Positions 26,308 to 35,151 of a stretch of 64,000 bases of DNA are shown here, in pieces. The position numbers and the translations under genes are program-made. The DNA is from Draconibacterium sediminis (GTDB taxonomy: Bacteria > Bacteroidota > Bacteroidia > Bacteroidales > Prolixibacteraceae). Each line of letters opens with the position of its first letter. The first letter of the stretch is position 1. Below the pieces are notes generated by a model. It saw only the letters and a list, made by a program, of their open reading frames with translations, was not told where the DNA came from and did not search any database. Location: contig NZ_JRHC01000008.1 in assembly GCF_000949475.1 (NCBI RefSeq), positions 1-64,000 on the forward strand, read 5' to 3'.

Positions 26308-27243
26308 GTGAAGATCCATTATTCGCTCGACGATTTTAATGCCACCAACCCTGTAGTAACCATCGGCACTTTCGATGGGTTGCACAAAGGACATCAATCG
26401 GTTGTTGAAGAACTAAAACAACTGGCCAGAGAAATGAATGGCGAAACGGTAATCTTTACTTTTTACCCGCACCCGCGAATTGTTACTTCACCCAACGAAA
26501 AAAGCCTGCGTTTGCTAACCACCAAAGAGGAGAAAATTAAGTTGTTCGAAAAGTTTGGCGTCGATCACCTGATCATTTATCCTTTTAACAAAGAATTTGC
26601 AGAGCTATCGTACACCGACTTTGTAAAGGATATTTTGGTGAATAAAATTGGCACCCGTTGTTTGGTTGTAGGCTACGACCACCGCTTTGGCAAAAACCGT
26701 GAAGGTGGTTACGAATACCTGTTGGCATGTGCCGAAAAGAACAATTTTACGGTTAAAAAAACCGATGCACTTTCGGTTGAGGCCGAAAAAGTGAGTTCAA
26801 CAAAAATAAGGGCCGCATTGCAATCGGGCGACATAAAAAAGGCCAACCAATACCTGGGCTACGAATTTACTTTGCACGGAACCGTTGTGAAAGGCATGCA
26901 ACTGGGACGCAAACTGGGTTTCCCCACTGCAAACATTGAGGCTTCGGATAAATACAAAATTATTCCGGGCTACGGCGTTTATGCTGTTTTAGTTGAAATT
27001 GAAGACAAACAGTATAAAGGAATGCTGAACATTGGCACGCGCCCAACCTTCAACAACAATGCCGACAACCGAAGTATTGAAGTGAACATTTTTGATTTTT
27101 CGGGCGATATGTACGGCGATGCTGTTACGCTGATTTTTATCGACAAAATCAGGGAAGAGCAGAAATTCGCCGGTATTGATGCATTGGTGGAGCAACTGAA
27201 AAACGATAAACAGGTAGCACTTCAGCTTCTTGCCGATTACTAG
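26308..27243 (+). CDS. ribF: Bifunctional riboflavin kinase / FAD synthetase
   Basis: Converts riboflavin to FMN and FMN to FAD. With the GTG at 26308 the protein has 311 residues, normal for RibF. An earlier TTG at 26188 would add 40 residues that do not match the family. The N-terminal adenylyltransferase domain has GTFDGLHKGHQ (near 21-31) and VGYDHRFGKNREG; the C-terminal kinase domain has GRKLGFPTANIE and MLNIGTRPTF. The stop overlaps the stop of the convergent nuclease gene (shared CTAG). The 353 bases between the TlpA-like gene and this start contain an A/T-rich stretch but no motif I can name. Confidence 0.94.
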   Translation: MKIHYSLDDFNATNPVVTIGTFDGLHKGHQSVVEELKQLAREMNGETVIFTFYPHPRIVTSPNEKSLRLLTTKEEKIKLFEKFGVDHLIIYPFNKEFAELSYTDFVKDILVNKIGTRCLVVGYDHRFGKNREGGYEYLLACAEKNNFTVKKTDALSVEAEKVSSTKIRAALQSGDIKKANQYLGYEFTLHGTVVKGMQLGRKLGFPTANIEASDKYKIIPGYGVYAVLVEIEDKQYKGMLNIGTRPTFNNNADNRSIEVNIFDFSGDMYGDAVTLIFIDKIREEQKFAGIDALVEQLKNDKQVALQLLADY

Positions 27244-28304
27244 TCTTTCTTTAACAAACTGCAGCTTATTGGCAAATGATCGGACATTCGGTAATCGAGT
27301 GTCTCAAAATTGTACGACTCAAACCCATCGCCGTGCAAAATATAATCAATACGAAACGAAGGTAACTTCCCAATGTAAGTGCGTCCTATTCCCTGCCCCG
27401 AACTCACAAAAGCATCGGTTAAACCATCGGCTAAGGTGTGATACGAAAAAGAAACCGGCGTATCGTTAAAATCGCCGCAAACAATTACGTTATGTGGCGA
27501 CTCATCGATGTATTTACGAATTTCGCGCACCTGCTTGGCACGTAACTGAAAGGCCTCTTTAAATTTCGCTCCCATTTCTTTCACTTCCTCAATGTCTTTT
27601 TCCTCGTTTATTCCCGGCGATTCAATAATCGAATATTTAGTCGGGTCGATGTGATACGATTGCAAATGAATATTGAAAATACGAACCGTATCCGAATCGA
27701 TCAAAACATCGGTGTAAATGGTAATATTTCTTGAATTTTCAAATCGTATTTCGCCCATGTTTAAAATCGGATAGCGGGTCATGGTAACCGAACCATAACT
27801 TGTGCTCGAACGCGCAAACTGGTAGTGTTTTATTGATTCAAGATCTTGTACTGTTTGGGCGAGATTGAAAATGTTGTTCTTCCGCAATCGGGCTTCCTGC
27901 AAACAAATAATATCGGCGTTTTGATCGGCTAGAAATGAGATGATCTTTGTTGCATTTTCTTTCTGTGTTCGGCTGGTGTCGGCCACAAAATGTTTTACAT
28001 TATAGGAAACAACCTTGATATTTGCCTCTTCGCTGCTTCTGCCTTTCAGCTGCATAAATCGCGTAAAATAGCCCCAGCCAATTAATAACATTGCCACCGA
28101 CAAAAGTGTGTATCGCGGTTTAAATAAAATCCAGAGAACAATAAACAGGAGATTGCCACCCAGCAAAAACGGATAAGCCATCCCCAATAACGACGGCAGC
28201 CAATACTTATCGGGCGGAATATACACCGAAAGGTACGATCCCGCGAGGGCCAACGCCAAAAGACTATTGACAAGAAACAATATGTTACGGAGTGCTTTTC
28301 TCAA
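27240..28304 (-). CDS. Membrane-anchored endonuclease/exonuclease/phosphatase family protein
   Basis: A 354-residue protein with three hydrophobic segments in the first 90 residues, then an EEP domain (about 100-354): SYNVKHF, ADIICLQEAR, HLQSYHID, VCGDFNDTP and RIDYILHGD, ending in the SDHLPI motif. These are the Mg-binding and catalytic residues of the DNase I / phosphatase fold. The start is a TTG at 28304 since no ATG is near. The catalytic domain should face the periplasm. Substrate (nucleic acid or phospholipid-like) is unknown. Confidence 0.85.
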   Translation of the reverse strand: MRKALRNILFLVNSLLALALAGSYLSVYIPPDKYWLPSLLGMAYPFLLGGNLLFIVLWILFKPRYTLLSVAMLLIGWGYFTRFMQLKGRSSEEANIKVVSYNVKHFVADTSRTQKENATKIISFLADQNADIICLQEARLRKNNIFNLAQTVQDLESIKHYQFARSSTSYGSVTMTRYPILNMGEIRFENSRNITIYTDVLIDSDTVRIFNIHLQSYHIDPTKYSIIESPGINEEKDIEEVKEMGAKFKEAFQLRAKQVREIRKYIDESPHNVIVCGDFNDTPVSFSYHTLADGLTDAFVSSGQGIGRTYIGKLPSFRIDYILHGDGFESYNFETLDYRMSDHLPISCSLLKKD

Positions 28305-28387
28305 AATGTTGATTTAGTTAACTGCAAAATAAAAAATCGTTTGCAATAATTAACGCTAAAAATTCATTTTCATGATGCGGAAACTGT

Positions 28388-29227
28388 TTATTTTTCACAT
28401 CGGAGCATGCGGTTTTTACCGTTCAAATCGCGGCGTAATTCTATCGACTTAAATCCCAATTGTTTAACAAGCGCCACCATTTCGTCTCCCAGGTTTTCGT
28501 TGATCTCAAAAAACAGGTAGCCATTTTCGTTTAACTGTTTTGAAGCAAACTGCGCAATAGTACGATAGAAGATCAGCGGATCGGTGTCGCTCACAAACAA
28601 AGCCAGCGCGGGCTCGTGCTCCAACACATTGGCCTCCATCTGCTTTTTTTCGCGTTCCATTACGTAGGGCGGATTGCTAACGATAACATCAAATTGCGGC
28701 CACGAACGTTCCTGCCATTTTAATATATCGGCGGGCTCAAATAAAACGTCTAGTTCATTCTTTTTTGCATTTTCAGTAGCAATTGCCAATGCATTTTCAG
28801 ACACATCAACAGCCATGACCGCAGCGGCAGGCAGTTCATTTTTTAAAGCCAGTGGGATACAACCACTTCCGGTGCCAATATCCAGGATTTTTGCAGAGAC
28901 CGGAATTTCCGTTTTACAGATCCAATCGACCAACTCCTCGGTTTCAGGTCGCGGAATTAAAACACCCGGCTGTACCTTCAGTTCTAAGCCGTAAAATTCG
29001 GCTACACCCAGAATATATTGAATGGGTTCGTGGGTTTTAAGCCGTTCAACAATCGCTTTTATCCGGTCTGTTTCGGAGTTTTCCAACACCCGGTCTTTTT
29101 CAATAATCATTTGCGTGTACGACAAACCCAACACGCTATTCATGATCATTTGTATAAATCCGGTAATTTCGGTTTCGGGATAAAACGCCGCCAATTCTGC
29201 CCGGATATATTGAATAGTTTTCTGCAT
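28388..29227 (-). CDS. prmC: Peptide chain release factor N5-glutamine methyltransferase
   Basis: Methylates the GGQ glutamine of release factors RF1/RF2 using S-adenosylmethionine. With the ATG at 29227 it has 279 residues. An N-terminal helical domain (about 1-85) precedes the methyltransferase fold with the AdoMet-binding motif DIGTGSGCIPLAL (near 116-128) and the substrate-binding VSNPPYV (near 186-192). Upstream starts would add residues outside the family pattern. Divergent from ribD with 40 bases between the two ATGs. Confidence 0.95.
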   Translation of the reverse strand: MQKTIQYIRAELAAFYPETEITGFIQMIMNSVLGLSYTQMIIEKDRVLENSETDRIKAIVERLKTHEPIQYILGVAEFYGLELKVQPGVLIPRPETEELVDWICKTEIPVSAKILDIGTGSGCIPLALKNELPAAAVMAVDVSENALAIATENAKKNELDVLFEPADILKWQERSWPQFDVIVSNPPYVMEREKKQMEANVLEHEPALALFVSDTDPLIFYRTIAQFASKQLNENGYLFFEINENLGDEMVALVKQLGFKSIELRRDLNGKNRMLRCEK

Positions 29228-29231
29228 TGTG

Positions 29232-29253
29232 TACTTTTGTTGTTGCAAATTTA
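29232..29253. promoter_or_regulatory. Back-to-back promoter elements for prmC and ribD
   Basis: The 40-base divergent gap holds two matches to the Bacteroidota -7 element TAnnTTTG: TACTTTTG on the plus strand (29232-29239, towards ribD) and TAAATTTG on the minus strand (29246-29253, towards prmC). Each would start transcription about 7 bases downstream. The -33 elements would lie within the opposite coding region. Confidence 0.6.
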
Positions 29254-29267
29254 GTCTTTCCTTGAAA

Positions 29268-30317
29268 ATGACAACCGAAGAAAAATATATGGCTCGTTGT
29301 ATCGAGCTGGCCCGAATGGGTGCCGGACATGTTTCGCCCAACCCGATGGTAGGTTGTGTTATCGTACATTCCGACCGGATTATCGGTGAAGGATTTCACC
29401 AGAAACACGGGCAGGCGCACGCCGAAGTAAACGCCATAAACTCGGTTACCGATGCAGTGAAGCTAAAAGAAAGCACCATTTATGTTTCGTTGGAACCCTG
29501 TGCACATTACGGTTTAACGCCACCATGTTCCGATCTGATCATTCAGAAACAAATTCCGCGGGTGGTAGTTGGCAGTATCGATCCGTTTGCAAAAGTGGCC
29601 GGAAAGGGTATTGAAAGACTAAAAAATGCAGGTATTGAAGTAATAACAGGTATTCTGAAAAGCGAGTGCGATGAGCTGAACCGGCGCTTTTTTACTTTTC
29701 ACCAAAAAAAACGGCCTTACATTTTGCTGAAATGGGCGCAAACGTCTGATGGTTTTATTGATAAAGACCGAAGTGCCGAAGACTATGGAGAACCAACATG
29801 GATTACCGGGCCGCGGGCACTGTTGCGGGTTCATCAAATGCGGGCAGAGGAGGATGCGATTATGGTGGGCACCAACACGGCAGAGAAAGATAATCCGTCG
29901 CTAACCGTACGGCTGATAAAAGGAAAAAACCCATTGCGCATTGTGCTCGACCGCCAGTTGCGTTTGGACAAAAAACTGAATCTGTTCGACAATTCAACCG
30001 AAACAATCGTTTTTAACGGGCTTGAAAACCATCGCTACAAAAACACTGAATACATAAAAATTGATTTCAACGATCAGCTTCTTCCGCAAATTCTGGAAGT
30101 GCTTCATCAAAAGAATATACTCTCGTTGATTGTTGAAGGAGGAGAGCAGGTTCTTAAAACTTTTATCGATGCAGGGTTGTGGGACGAAGCACATGTTTAC
30201 ACCGGGCACACCTATTTTGGCAAGGGAATAAAAGCACCTATGCCACCCGGAATTACCGGGCAATCGGAATTAATTGGGAAAGATAAACTGGTAATTTACC
30301 GAAATACGGCTACTTAA
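29268..30317 (+). CDS. ribD: Riboflavin biosynthesis deaminase/reductase RibD
   Basis: Deaminates and reduces the pyrimidine intermediate of riboflavin synthesis. From the ATG at 29268 it has 349 residues. The N-terminal deaminase domain has the zinc motif HAEVNAI ... EPCAHYGLTPPC (near 52 and 80-91). The C-terminal reductase domain (from about 150) has LLKWAQTSDGFI, GTNTAEKDNPSLTVR and LIVEGGEQVLKTFI. Overlaps the convergent lipoprotein gene by 8 bases. The window thus holds both ribF and ribD, but not as an operon. Confidence 0.95.
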   Translation: MTTEEKYMARCIELARMGAGHVSPNPMVGCVIVHSDRIIGEGFHQKHGQAHAEVNAINSVTDAVKLKESTIYVSLEPCAHYGLTPPCSDLIIQKQIPRVVVGSIDPFAKVAGKGIERLKNAGIEVITGILKSECDELNRRFFTFHQKKRPYILLKWAQTSDGFIDKDRSAEDYGEPTWITGPRALLRVHQMRAEEDAIMVGTNTAEKDNPSLTVRLIKGKNPLRIVLDRQLRLDKKLNLFDNSTETIVFNGLENHRYKNTEYIKIDFNDQLLPQILEVLHQKNILSLIVEGGEQVLKTFIDAGLWDEAHVYTGHTYFGKGIKAPMPPGITGQSELIGKDKLVIYRNTAT

Positions 30318-30741
30318 GCACCACGTGCGGGCCTCCGGGAATGATCTTCTTTTTCAGCACATTTTCCACGTACATAAAGTAGTAGAACAATTTGTGGTTC
30401 ATTTCAAAACCGTAATCCTCGGTCGGGTCGTAACCAACAACAGGTTCAAAATTCCAGTTTGGCGACGGTGATGCACATTTCGCATTCCACGCACTTACAT
30501 ATTGCCGGTTCCAGTTTTCGTAATACGCTTGCGACCGATAGCTGGCGGGTGTATTTTGCCGCTGGTACCAAATATCGAAATTCGCATTAAATGTTTCCAC
30601 ATCATACTCTACACTGTCTTTGCCCGTTACCTCAACACTTGAATTTTGGCTTTCAGCAACTTGTTTTGCACCCGAACAGGCATACAAAAACACGGCTCCC
30701 CCAACGAATATCCACAGTAATATGTATTTTGTTTTTGTCAT
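30310..30741 (-). CDS. Small lipoprotein of unknown function (DUF6146-like)
   Basis: A 143-residue exported protein; the signal ends in the lipobox LYACSG. The mature part is rich in Tyr, Trp and Asn (WYQRQNTPASYRSQAYYENWNRQYVSAWN) and has no catalytic motif I recognise. It resembles an uncharacterised Bacteroidota lipoprotein family. The gene is convergent with ribD and divergent from cls. Confidence 0.8.
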   Translation of the reverse strand: MTKTKYILLWIFVGGAVFLYACSGAKQVAESQNSSVEVTGKDSVEYDVETFNANFDIWYQRQNTPASYRSQAYYENWNRQYVSAWNAKCASPSPNWNFEPVVGYDPTEDYGFEMNHKLFYYFMYVENVLKKKIIPGGPHVVLK

Positions 30742-30824
30742 CGCTACCTTTAACTACGAATATGAAGTAAATATTGTTTTTACTCAAATAAATTTAGAAA
30801 TTTACGAGTACAAATAAACAAAAT

Positions 30825-32276
30825 ATGTCTGATTGGAGTGAATTCTGGAACTGGTTTTATCTGATCTTTCTTATTACGGCAATTCCCGTTGCACTGATGA
30901 TCATTTTAGAAAAACGATCGCCATTTAAAACAGCTGCCTGGATATTAGTGCTGATTCTGATCCCCATTTTTGGAATGATTTTCTACCTCGTTTTCGGGCA
31001 GGAGTACCGCAAACGAAAAATGTTTTCGCGGCGTGGCATAAAAAGCCTGAAAGCCATGCGCCGCTTGAGTGCCGAGCAGTTAAAAAACATCGAACAAAAC
31101 AAACTTATTTCGCTGGCCGGATTGCACCACCAGGCACCAATTATCCGGCTTTTGCTAAATAATTCCGACTCGCTGCTTACCACAGGGAACAAACTGCATT
31201 TGCTGGTAGACGGGCAACAAACTTTTGACAGAATTATTGAAGCCATTGAAAAAGCCAGGCACCATATTCACATGGAATATTACATTTTTGCCGACGATAA
31301 AATCGGAAATCGAATAAAGGATATTCTGATAAAAAAACGGAAGGAAGGTGTTGAAGTACGCCTTATTGTTGACGATGTGGGTAGCTGGGGACTAACCCGG
31401 AAGTTTTTTCGGGAATTGCAGGCTAACGACATAGAGATTTATCCTTTTATGGAAGTTCGTTTTCCGCGCTTTACCTCGCGGGTAAACTACCGTAACCACC
31501 GAAAGATTATTGTTATCGATGGGAAAACGGGCTTTATTGGCGGCATAAACATTGCCGACCGATACATTGAAGGAATGAAAGGACTGGGCCACTGGCGCGA
31601 CACGCACCTTCAAATTGGTGGCGATGCAGCCACCACCCTACAGGTAATTTTTGCTGCCGACTGGTATTTTATTACCAAACAAAACCTTTACGGCTACCGC
31701 TATTTCCCTCCTCTTTCCGATGCTCCGGGTGTTCCGGTGCAAATCTCCGCCAGCGGCCCCGATTACAGCTGGAAAAGTATTGAACAGGGATTTTTTGCGG
31801 CCATTACTACAGCGCGAAAAAGAATTCACATTGTTACGCCCTACCTGATGCCGCCTCCCGAATTAAAAACGGCATTGAAAACCGCAGCACTGAGCCAGGT
31901 TGATGTACGAATTATTATTCCCGAAAAATCGGATGCTTCGCTCTCCAGATGGTGCACGTTTTCGTATGTGGAAGAGCTACTGGAAGCAGGAGTACGCATT
32001 TATTTTTACCAGAAAGGATTTATTCACAGCAAGTACCTGCTGGTCGACGATAGTATAGCGAGCGTTGGAACCAGCAATTTCGACTTCCGCAGTTTCGAAA
32101 CCAATTTTGAAGCCAATGCTTTTATCTACCAAAAAGAATTTACCAACGAACTCGAACAACACTTTTTATCCGATTTGCAGCATTGCCGCGAAGTACGTTA
32201 CCGGGAATGGCGCAAACGACCGCTCTTTGATAAGGTTCGAGAATCGCTGGCGCATATTATTAGTCCGATGTTTTAA
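30825..32276 (+). CDS. cls: Cardiolipin synthase (phospholipase D type)
   Basis: Joins two phosphatidylglycerol molecules into cardiolipin. The 483-residue membrane protein has two N-terminal helices (about residues 8-30 and 38-58), followed by two PLD domains with HKD motifs: NHRKIIVIDGKTGFIGG (near 225-241) and IHSKYLLVDDSIASVGTSNFD (near 402-422). Length and architecture match bacterial ClsA/ClsC. Confidence 0.95.
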   Translation: MSDWSEFWNWFYLIFLITAIPVALMIILEKRSPFKTAAWILVLILIPIFGMIFYLVFGQEYRKRKMFSRRGIKSLKAMRRLSAEQLKNIEQNKLISLAGLHHQAPIIRLLLNNSDSLLTTGNKLHLLVDGQQTFDRIIEAIEKARHHIHMEYYIFADDKIGNRIKDILIKKRKEGVEVRLIVDDVGSWGLTRKFFRELQANDIEIYPFMEVRFPRFTSRVNYRNHRKIIVIDGKTGFIGGINIADRYIEGMKGLGHWRDTHLQIGGDAATTLQVIFAADWYFITKQNLYGYRYFPPLSDAPGVPVQISASGPDYSWKSIEQGFFAAITTARKRIHIVTPYLMPPPELKTALKTAALSQVDVRIIIPEKSDASLSRWCTFSYVEELLEAGVRIYFYQKGFIHSKYLLVDDSIASVGTSNFDFRSFETNFEANAFIYQKEFTNELEQHFLSDLQHCREVRYREWRKRPLFDKVRESLAHIISPMF

Positions 32277-32289
32277 GAAGAGATGCGGG

Positions 32290-32400
32290 ATTCTGGATAC
32301 TTGATGCTGGATACTAGATTATTGATACTGGATCGTTGGATATTGATTATTCGATATTGATTATTGGATATTCGATGCTGGATGCTGGATGCTCGTTGAC
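32290..32400. repeat. Short imperfect direct repeats after cls
   Basis: This stretch is built of imperfect 9-13 base words such as GATTATTGATA, GGATATTGATT, TTCGATATT and GATGCTGGAT, the last occurring in tandem. It is non-coding in all frames and sits in the 229-base gap between cls and the threonine dehydratase gene. It looks like a slippage-generated intergenic repeat; no function can be assigned. Confidence 0.6.
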
Positions 32401-32471
32401 TCGTGTCCGTGACTCGAAACTCTGAACTCTTATTACTGGATATTCAATCTGTAACTCCTGAACTTGTCTTA

Positions 32472-32502
32472 GTGATAGCCTCACTTGAAGTGAGACCATC
32501 AC
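32472..32502 (-). terminator. Hairpin after the dehydratase gene
   Basis: GTGAT/ATCAC outer arms and CTCACT/AGTGAG inner arms (32472-32502) lie 3 bases past the dehydratase stop on the minus strand. There is no T-run, so termination is uncertain; it may be an RNA-stabilising stem. Confidence 0.4.
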
Positions 32503-32505
32503 CTG

Positions 32506-33450
32506 CTAAAACGGCAACTTCCCTAAATCCAGGTTACCGCCCGAAAGAATAATACCAACCTTTTTGCCCTGCACATCTACTTTCTTCTCGAGGATGGCTG
32601 CAAGTGGCACTGCCGACGATGGTTCGATAATTATTTTCATACGTTCCCAAATCATACGCATGGCTTCCACTATACTATCTTCAGACACGGTTACAATGTC
32701 ATCTACCTTGTCGAGAATAATGGCAAAATTCCGCTCGCCTAATGAAGTCAATAAGCCGTCGGCAATTGTTTTCGGATTTTCTGAAGGTACCCACTTTTTC
32801 GAATGAAACGAACGGTAAGCATCATCTGCTCCGGCGGGTTCGGTAGCAATTATTTTACAGTTCGGCAGCAATTGTTTGGTTGAAATGGCTGTTCCGCTTA
32901 ACAATCCGCCACCACCAACGGGTGCCATAATAATATCAAATTCGTCTTTGTCTTCAATCAATTCTTTGGCAGCTGTTCCCTGCCCTGCAATCACATGAAA
33001 ATTATTGTAGGGGTGTATCTCTGTTGCTCCGGTTTCTTCAATCACTTGCGCCAGCGTACTTTCGCGCGCCTGTAGCGTAGGTTTGCAAAAGGTAATTTTT
33101 GCACCGTATCCGGCAACGGCTTTCTTTTTTATTTCGGGCGAGTTCTCGGGCATTACAATGTGCGCAGCTATTCCGCGCATACGGGCTGCCAGCGCCAGTG
33201 CTGCCGCATGGTTTCCCGAAGAGTGTGTGGCCACTCCTTTCTGTGCATCTTCTTCACTAAGCGAAAACACCGCATTACACGCCCCGCGAAATTTAAAAGC
33301 GCCTACTTTTTGCAGGTTCTCGCACTTAAAAAACAGCTCGGCTCCAACAATTTGGTTAATGCTCACCGATGACAAAACCGGTGTACGATGTGCATATTTT
33401 TGTACGATTTCGTGTGCTTTTTCAACGTCGGTAAAAGTCGGAATATTCAT
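32506..33450 (-). CDS. Threonine/serine dehydratase or serine racemase (fold-type II PLP)
   Basis: A 314-residue PLP enzyme. The Schiff-base Lys lies in KVGAFKFRGACNA (near 53), the phosphate-binding and substrate loop is SSGNHAAALALAA (near 78-90), and the cofactor-phosphate Gly loop is PVGGGGLLSG (near 178-187). No C-terminal ACT regulatory domain is present, so this is the catabolic or racemase type rather than biosynthetic IlvA. The ATG overlaps the stop of the PrsW gene (ATGA), so the two are co-translated. Confidence 0.9.
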   Translation of the reverse strand: MNIPTFTDVEKAHEIVQKYAHRTPVLSSVSINQIVGAELFFKCENLQKVGAFKFRGACNAVFSLSEEDAQKGVATHSSGNHAAALALAARMRGIAAHIVMPENSPEIKKKAVAGYGAKITFCKPTLQARESTLAQVIEETGATEIHPYNNFHVIAGQGTAAKELIEDKDEFDIIMAPVGGGGLLSGTAISTKQLLPNCKIIATEPAGADDAYRSFHSKKWVPSENPKTIADGLLTSLGERNFAIILDKVDDIVTVSEDSIVEAMRMIWERMKIIIEPSSAVPLAAILEKKVDVQGKKVGIILSGGNLDLGKLPF

Positions 33451-34154
33451 GGTTTTATGTTGCTCAGTTTTTCATTTAACAAATCGTAGTCGGTGTTGTA
33501 TATCGACTGTCTCGACAATTCGCGCAAACGTTTTAATCCCGAAATGTAGAGGTACACCACAAAACCCACAAACACAATGGTTAACCAGCCAATCTCGGTA
33601 AAAAGAATAAAATCGTAAATGCCATGCAAAAGGATGGGAAACAGCAGTGCCTTCTGTTTCAGGCTTTGACGTTGTTTTTCGTAAAACTTTGCCAGCCCGA
33701 AATAAAAACCCATTGTAATTCCAAAAATTGCATGAGCCGGAACAGCAGTTATTGCCCGCATAATTCCGGTAGTTAATCCGCCGTCCATTACATAAAGCAC
33801 ATTCTCAACGGCAGCAAATCCCAGCGAAACATAAACGGCATAAACAATGCCGTCAAACTTTTCGTTAAACTCAGGGCTTTTCCAAATCAGGAGATACAAT
33901 GCGAGGTATTTAAACAGCTCTTCCGAAAAAGCGGCAACGGCAAATGCTTTCCACGCTGCGGCAAACAACCACGGAAACTGCAGCGTAAAGCGGTCTAAAA
34001 AACGTTCGAGAAATAAGATAGGGATTACGGTTAATCCTCCTGCCAGCAAAGCAAATAACAACACACGCAAAGGCTCTTTTTCATATTTATCGCGGAAATA
34101 AATATAAGCTGCAATAATTACCACAGGAGCAAGCGCAAGTACCAGGAGGTTCAT
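33447..34154 (-). CDS. PrsW-family intramembrane metalloprotease
   Basis: A 235-residue protein with about seven hydrophobic segments. The catalytic zinc motif EE is in AAFSEELFKYLALYL (near 74-88), a second motif is AVPAHAIFGITMG (near 138-150), and a third His/Asp motif is HGIYDFILF (near 193-201). These three motifs are the family signature. PrsW of Bacillus cleaves an anti-sigma factor; here the target is unknown, though an ECF sigma/membrane pair exists at 17929-19045. Confidence 0.9.
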   Translation of the reverse strand: MNLLVLALAPVVIIAAYIYFRDKYEKEPLRVLLFALLAGGLTVIPILFLERFLDRFTLQFPWLFAAAWKAFAVAAFSEELFKYLALYLLIWKSPEFNEKFDGIVYAVYVSLGFAAVENVLYVMDGGLTTGIMRAITAVPAHAIFGITMGFYFGLAKFYEKQRQSLKQKALLFPILLHGIYDFILFTEIGWLTIVFVGFVVYLYISGLKRLRELSRQSIYNTDYDLLNEKLSNIKP

Positions 34155-34160
34155 ATCGTG

Positions 34161-35105
34161 TTAGTTTACATCGTTGAAATAAAAAGCCTGCACACCTTTC
34201 ACTCCCGGGCGGTATTTAAAAACACCTCCGGCATGTGGCCATTTTTCCAGATCCTCTTTGTTGGTAGCTTCCCTTGCCGAAGTTATGTAGAGTGTTCCCA
34301 TATCTTCGTCGCCAAAAGCGCACGAGGTAATATTTTTTGCCGGCACTTCAATTTTGTCGATCAGCTCGCCGGTAGCAGGATTCCAGCATCCCACTGCCGA
34401 GCCGCCCCACAGCGCTACCCACAGGTTATCGTTTTCGTCGATGGTCATACCATCGGGCGATCCCATTTCACGAGGTACGTTTACGGCAACCTCCGGATTT
34501 GAGATTTCGCCGGTGGCATCGTCGTAATCGTAGGCCATAACTTTTTGCGTAGGCGTATCGATGTAGTACATTTTTGTTTTATCGGCCGACCACACAATGC
34601 CGTTCGAAATACTCACCTCATCCACCATTTTATGAATTGTGGTATCCGGATCAAAACGGTACAAGGCAGCAACGCCCCTGCCACCTTTTGTGCTTATTGT
34701 TCCTGCCCAAAACCGTCCCGACGGATCACATTTACCATCGTTAAAACGGTTATCGGGTAAATCCGCTTCAGGGTCAACCAACAATTTTTTCGCCCCTGTT
34801 TCTATATCAAAATGATAAATTCCGTTTTGCAAAGCGACCAGTGCATTACCACTTTCTGTGGGCACTACCGTTCCGATCATTTGCCCTGTAAACATTTCTT
34901 TGTTGTAACCTGTAGCCGGATTATAAATGTTCAGAATTTCCTTTTTAATGTCGACCCACATCAGTTCTCCGGTTTTATAATTCCAGATCGCACCTTCGCC
35001 AAGAGTTGACTGGGTATCGAGCACCAGCTCGGCCTGTTTTGTTTTTGTTTCCGAACAGCTAAACAGCAACAATACTGCTAAAAGAAATAAAACGGTATAC
35101 TTCAT
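34161..35105 (-). CDS. SMP-30/gluconolactonase-like lipoprotein
   Basis: A 314-residue exported lipoprotein (lipobox LLFSCS) with a six-bladed propeller of the SMP-30/LRE family. The metal-binding residues can be seen: Glu in STLGEGAIWN, Asn in RFNDGKCDPSGRFWAGT, Asn in VSISNGIVWS and Asp in GSPDGMTIDENDN. It probably hydrolyses a sugar lactone in the periplasm or at the surface. Six bases separate it from the PrsW gene. Confidence 0.9.
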   Translation of the reverse strand: MKYTVLFLLAVLLLFSCSETKTKQAELVLDTQSTLGEGAIWNYKTGELMWVDIKKEILNIYNPATGYNKEMFTGQMIGTVVPTESGNALVALQNGIYHFDIETGAKKLLVDPEADLPDNRFNDGKCDPSGRFWAGTISTKGGRGVAALYRFDPDTTIHKMVDEVSISNGIVWSADKTKMYYIDTPTQKVMAYDYDDATGEISNPEVAVNVPREMGSPDGMTIDENDNLWVALWGGSAVGCWNPATGELIDKIEVPAKNITSCAFGDEDMGTLYITSAREATNKEDLEKWPHAGGVFKYRPGVKGVQAFYFNDVN

Positions 35106-35151
35106 AATTATTGGTTTTCCGGTTATCGATGTTCTACATCACCCAAATGTA

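Noticed and set aside
32290-32400. Repeat tract as a CRISPR array
   Set aside because: Repeat words are short, imperfect and have no regular unique spacers; no cas genes are present.
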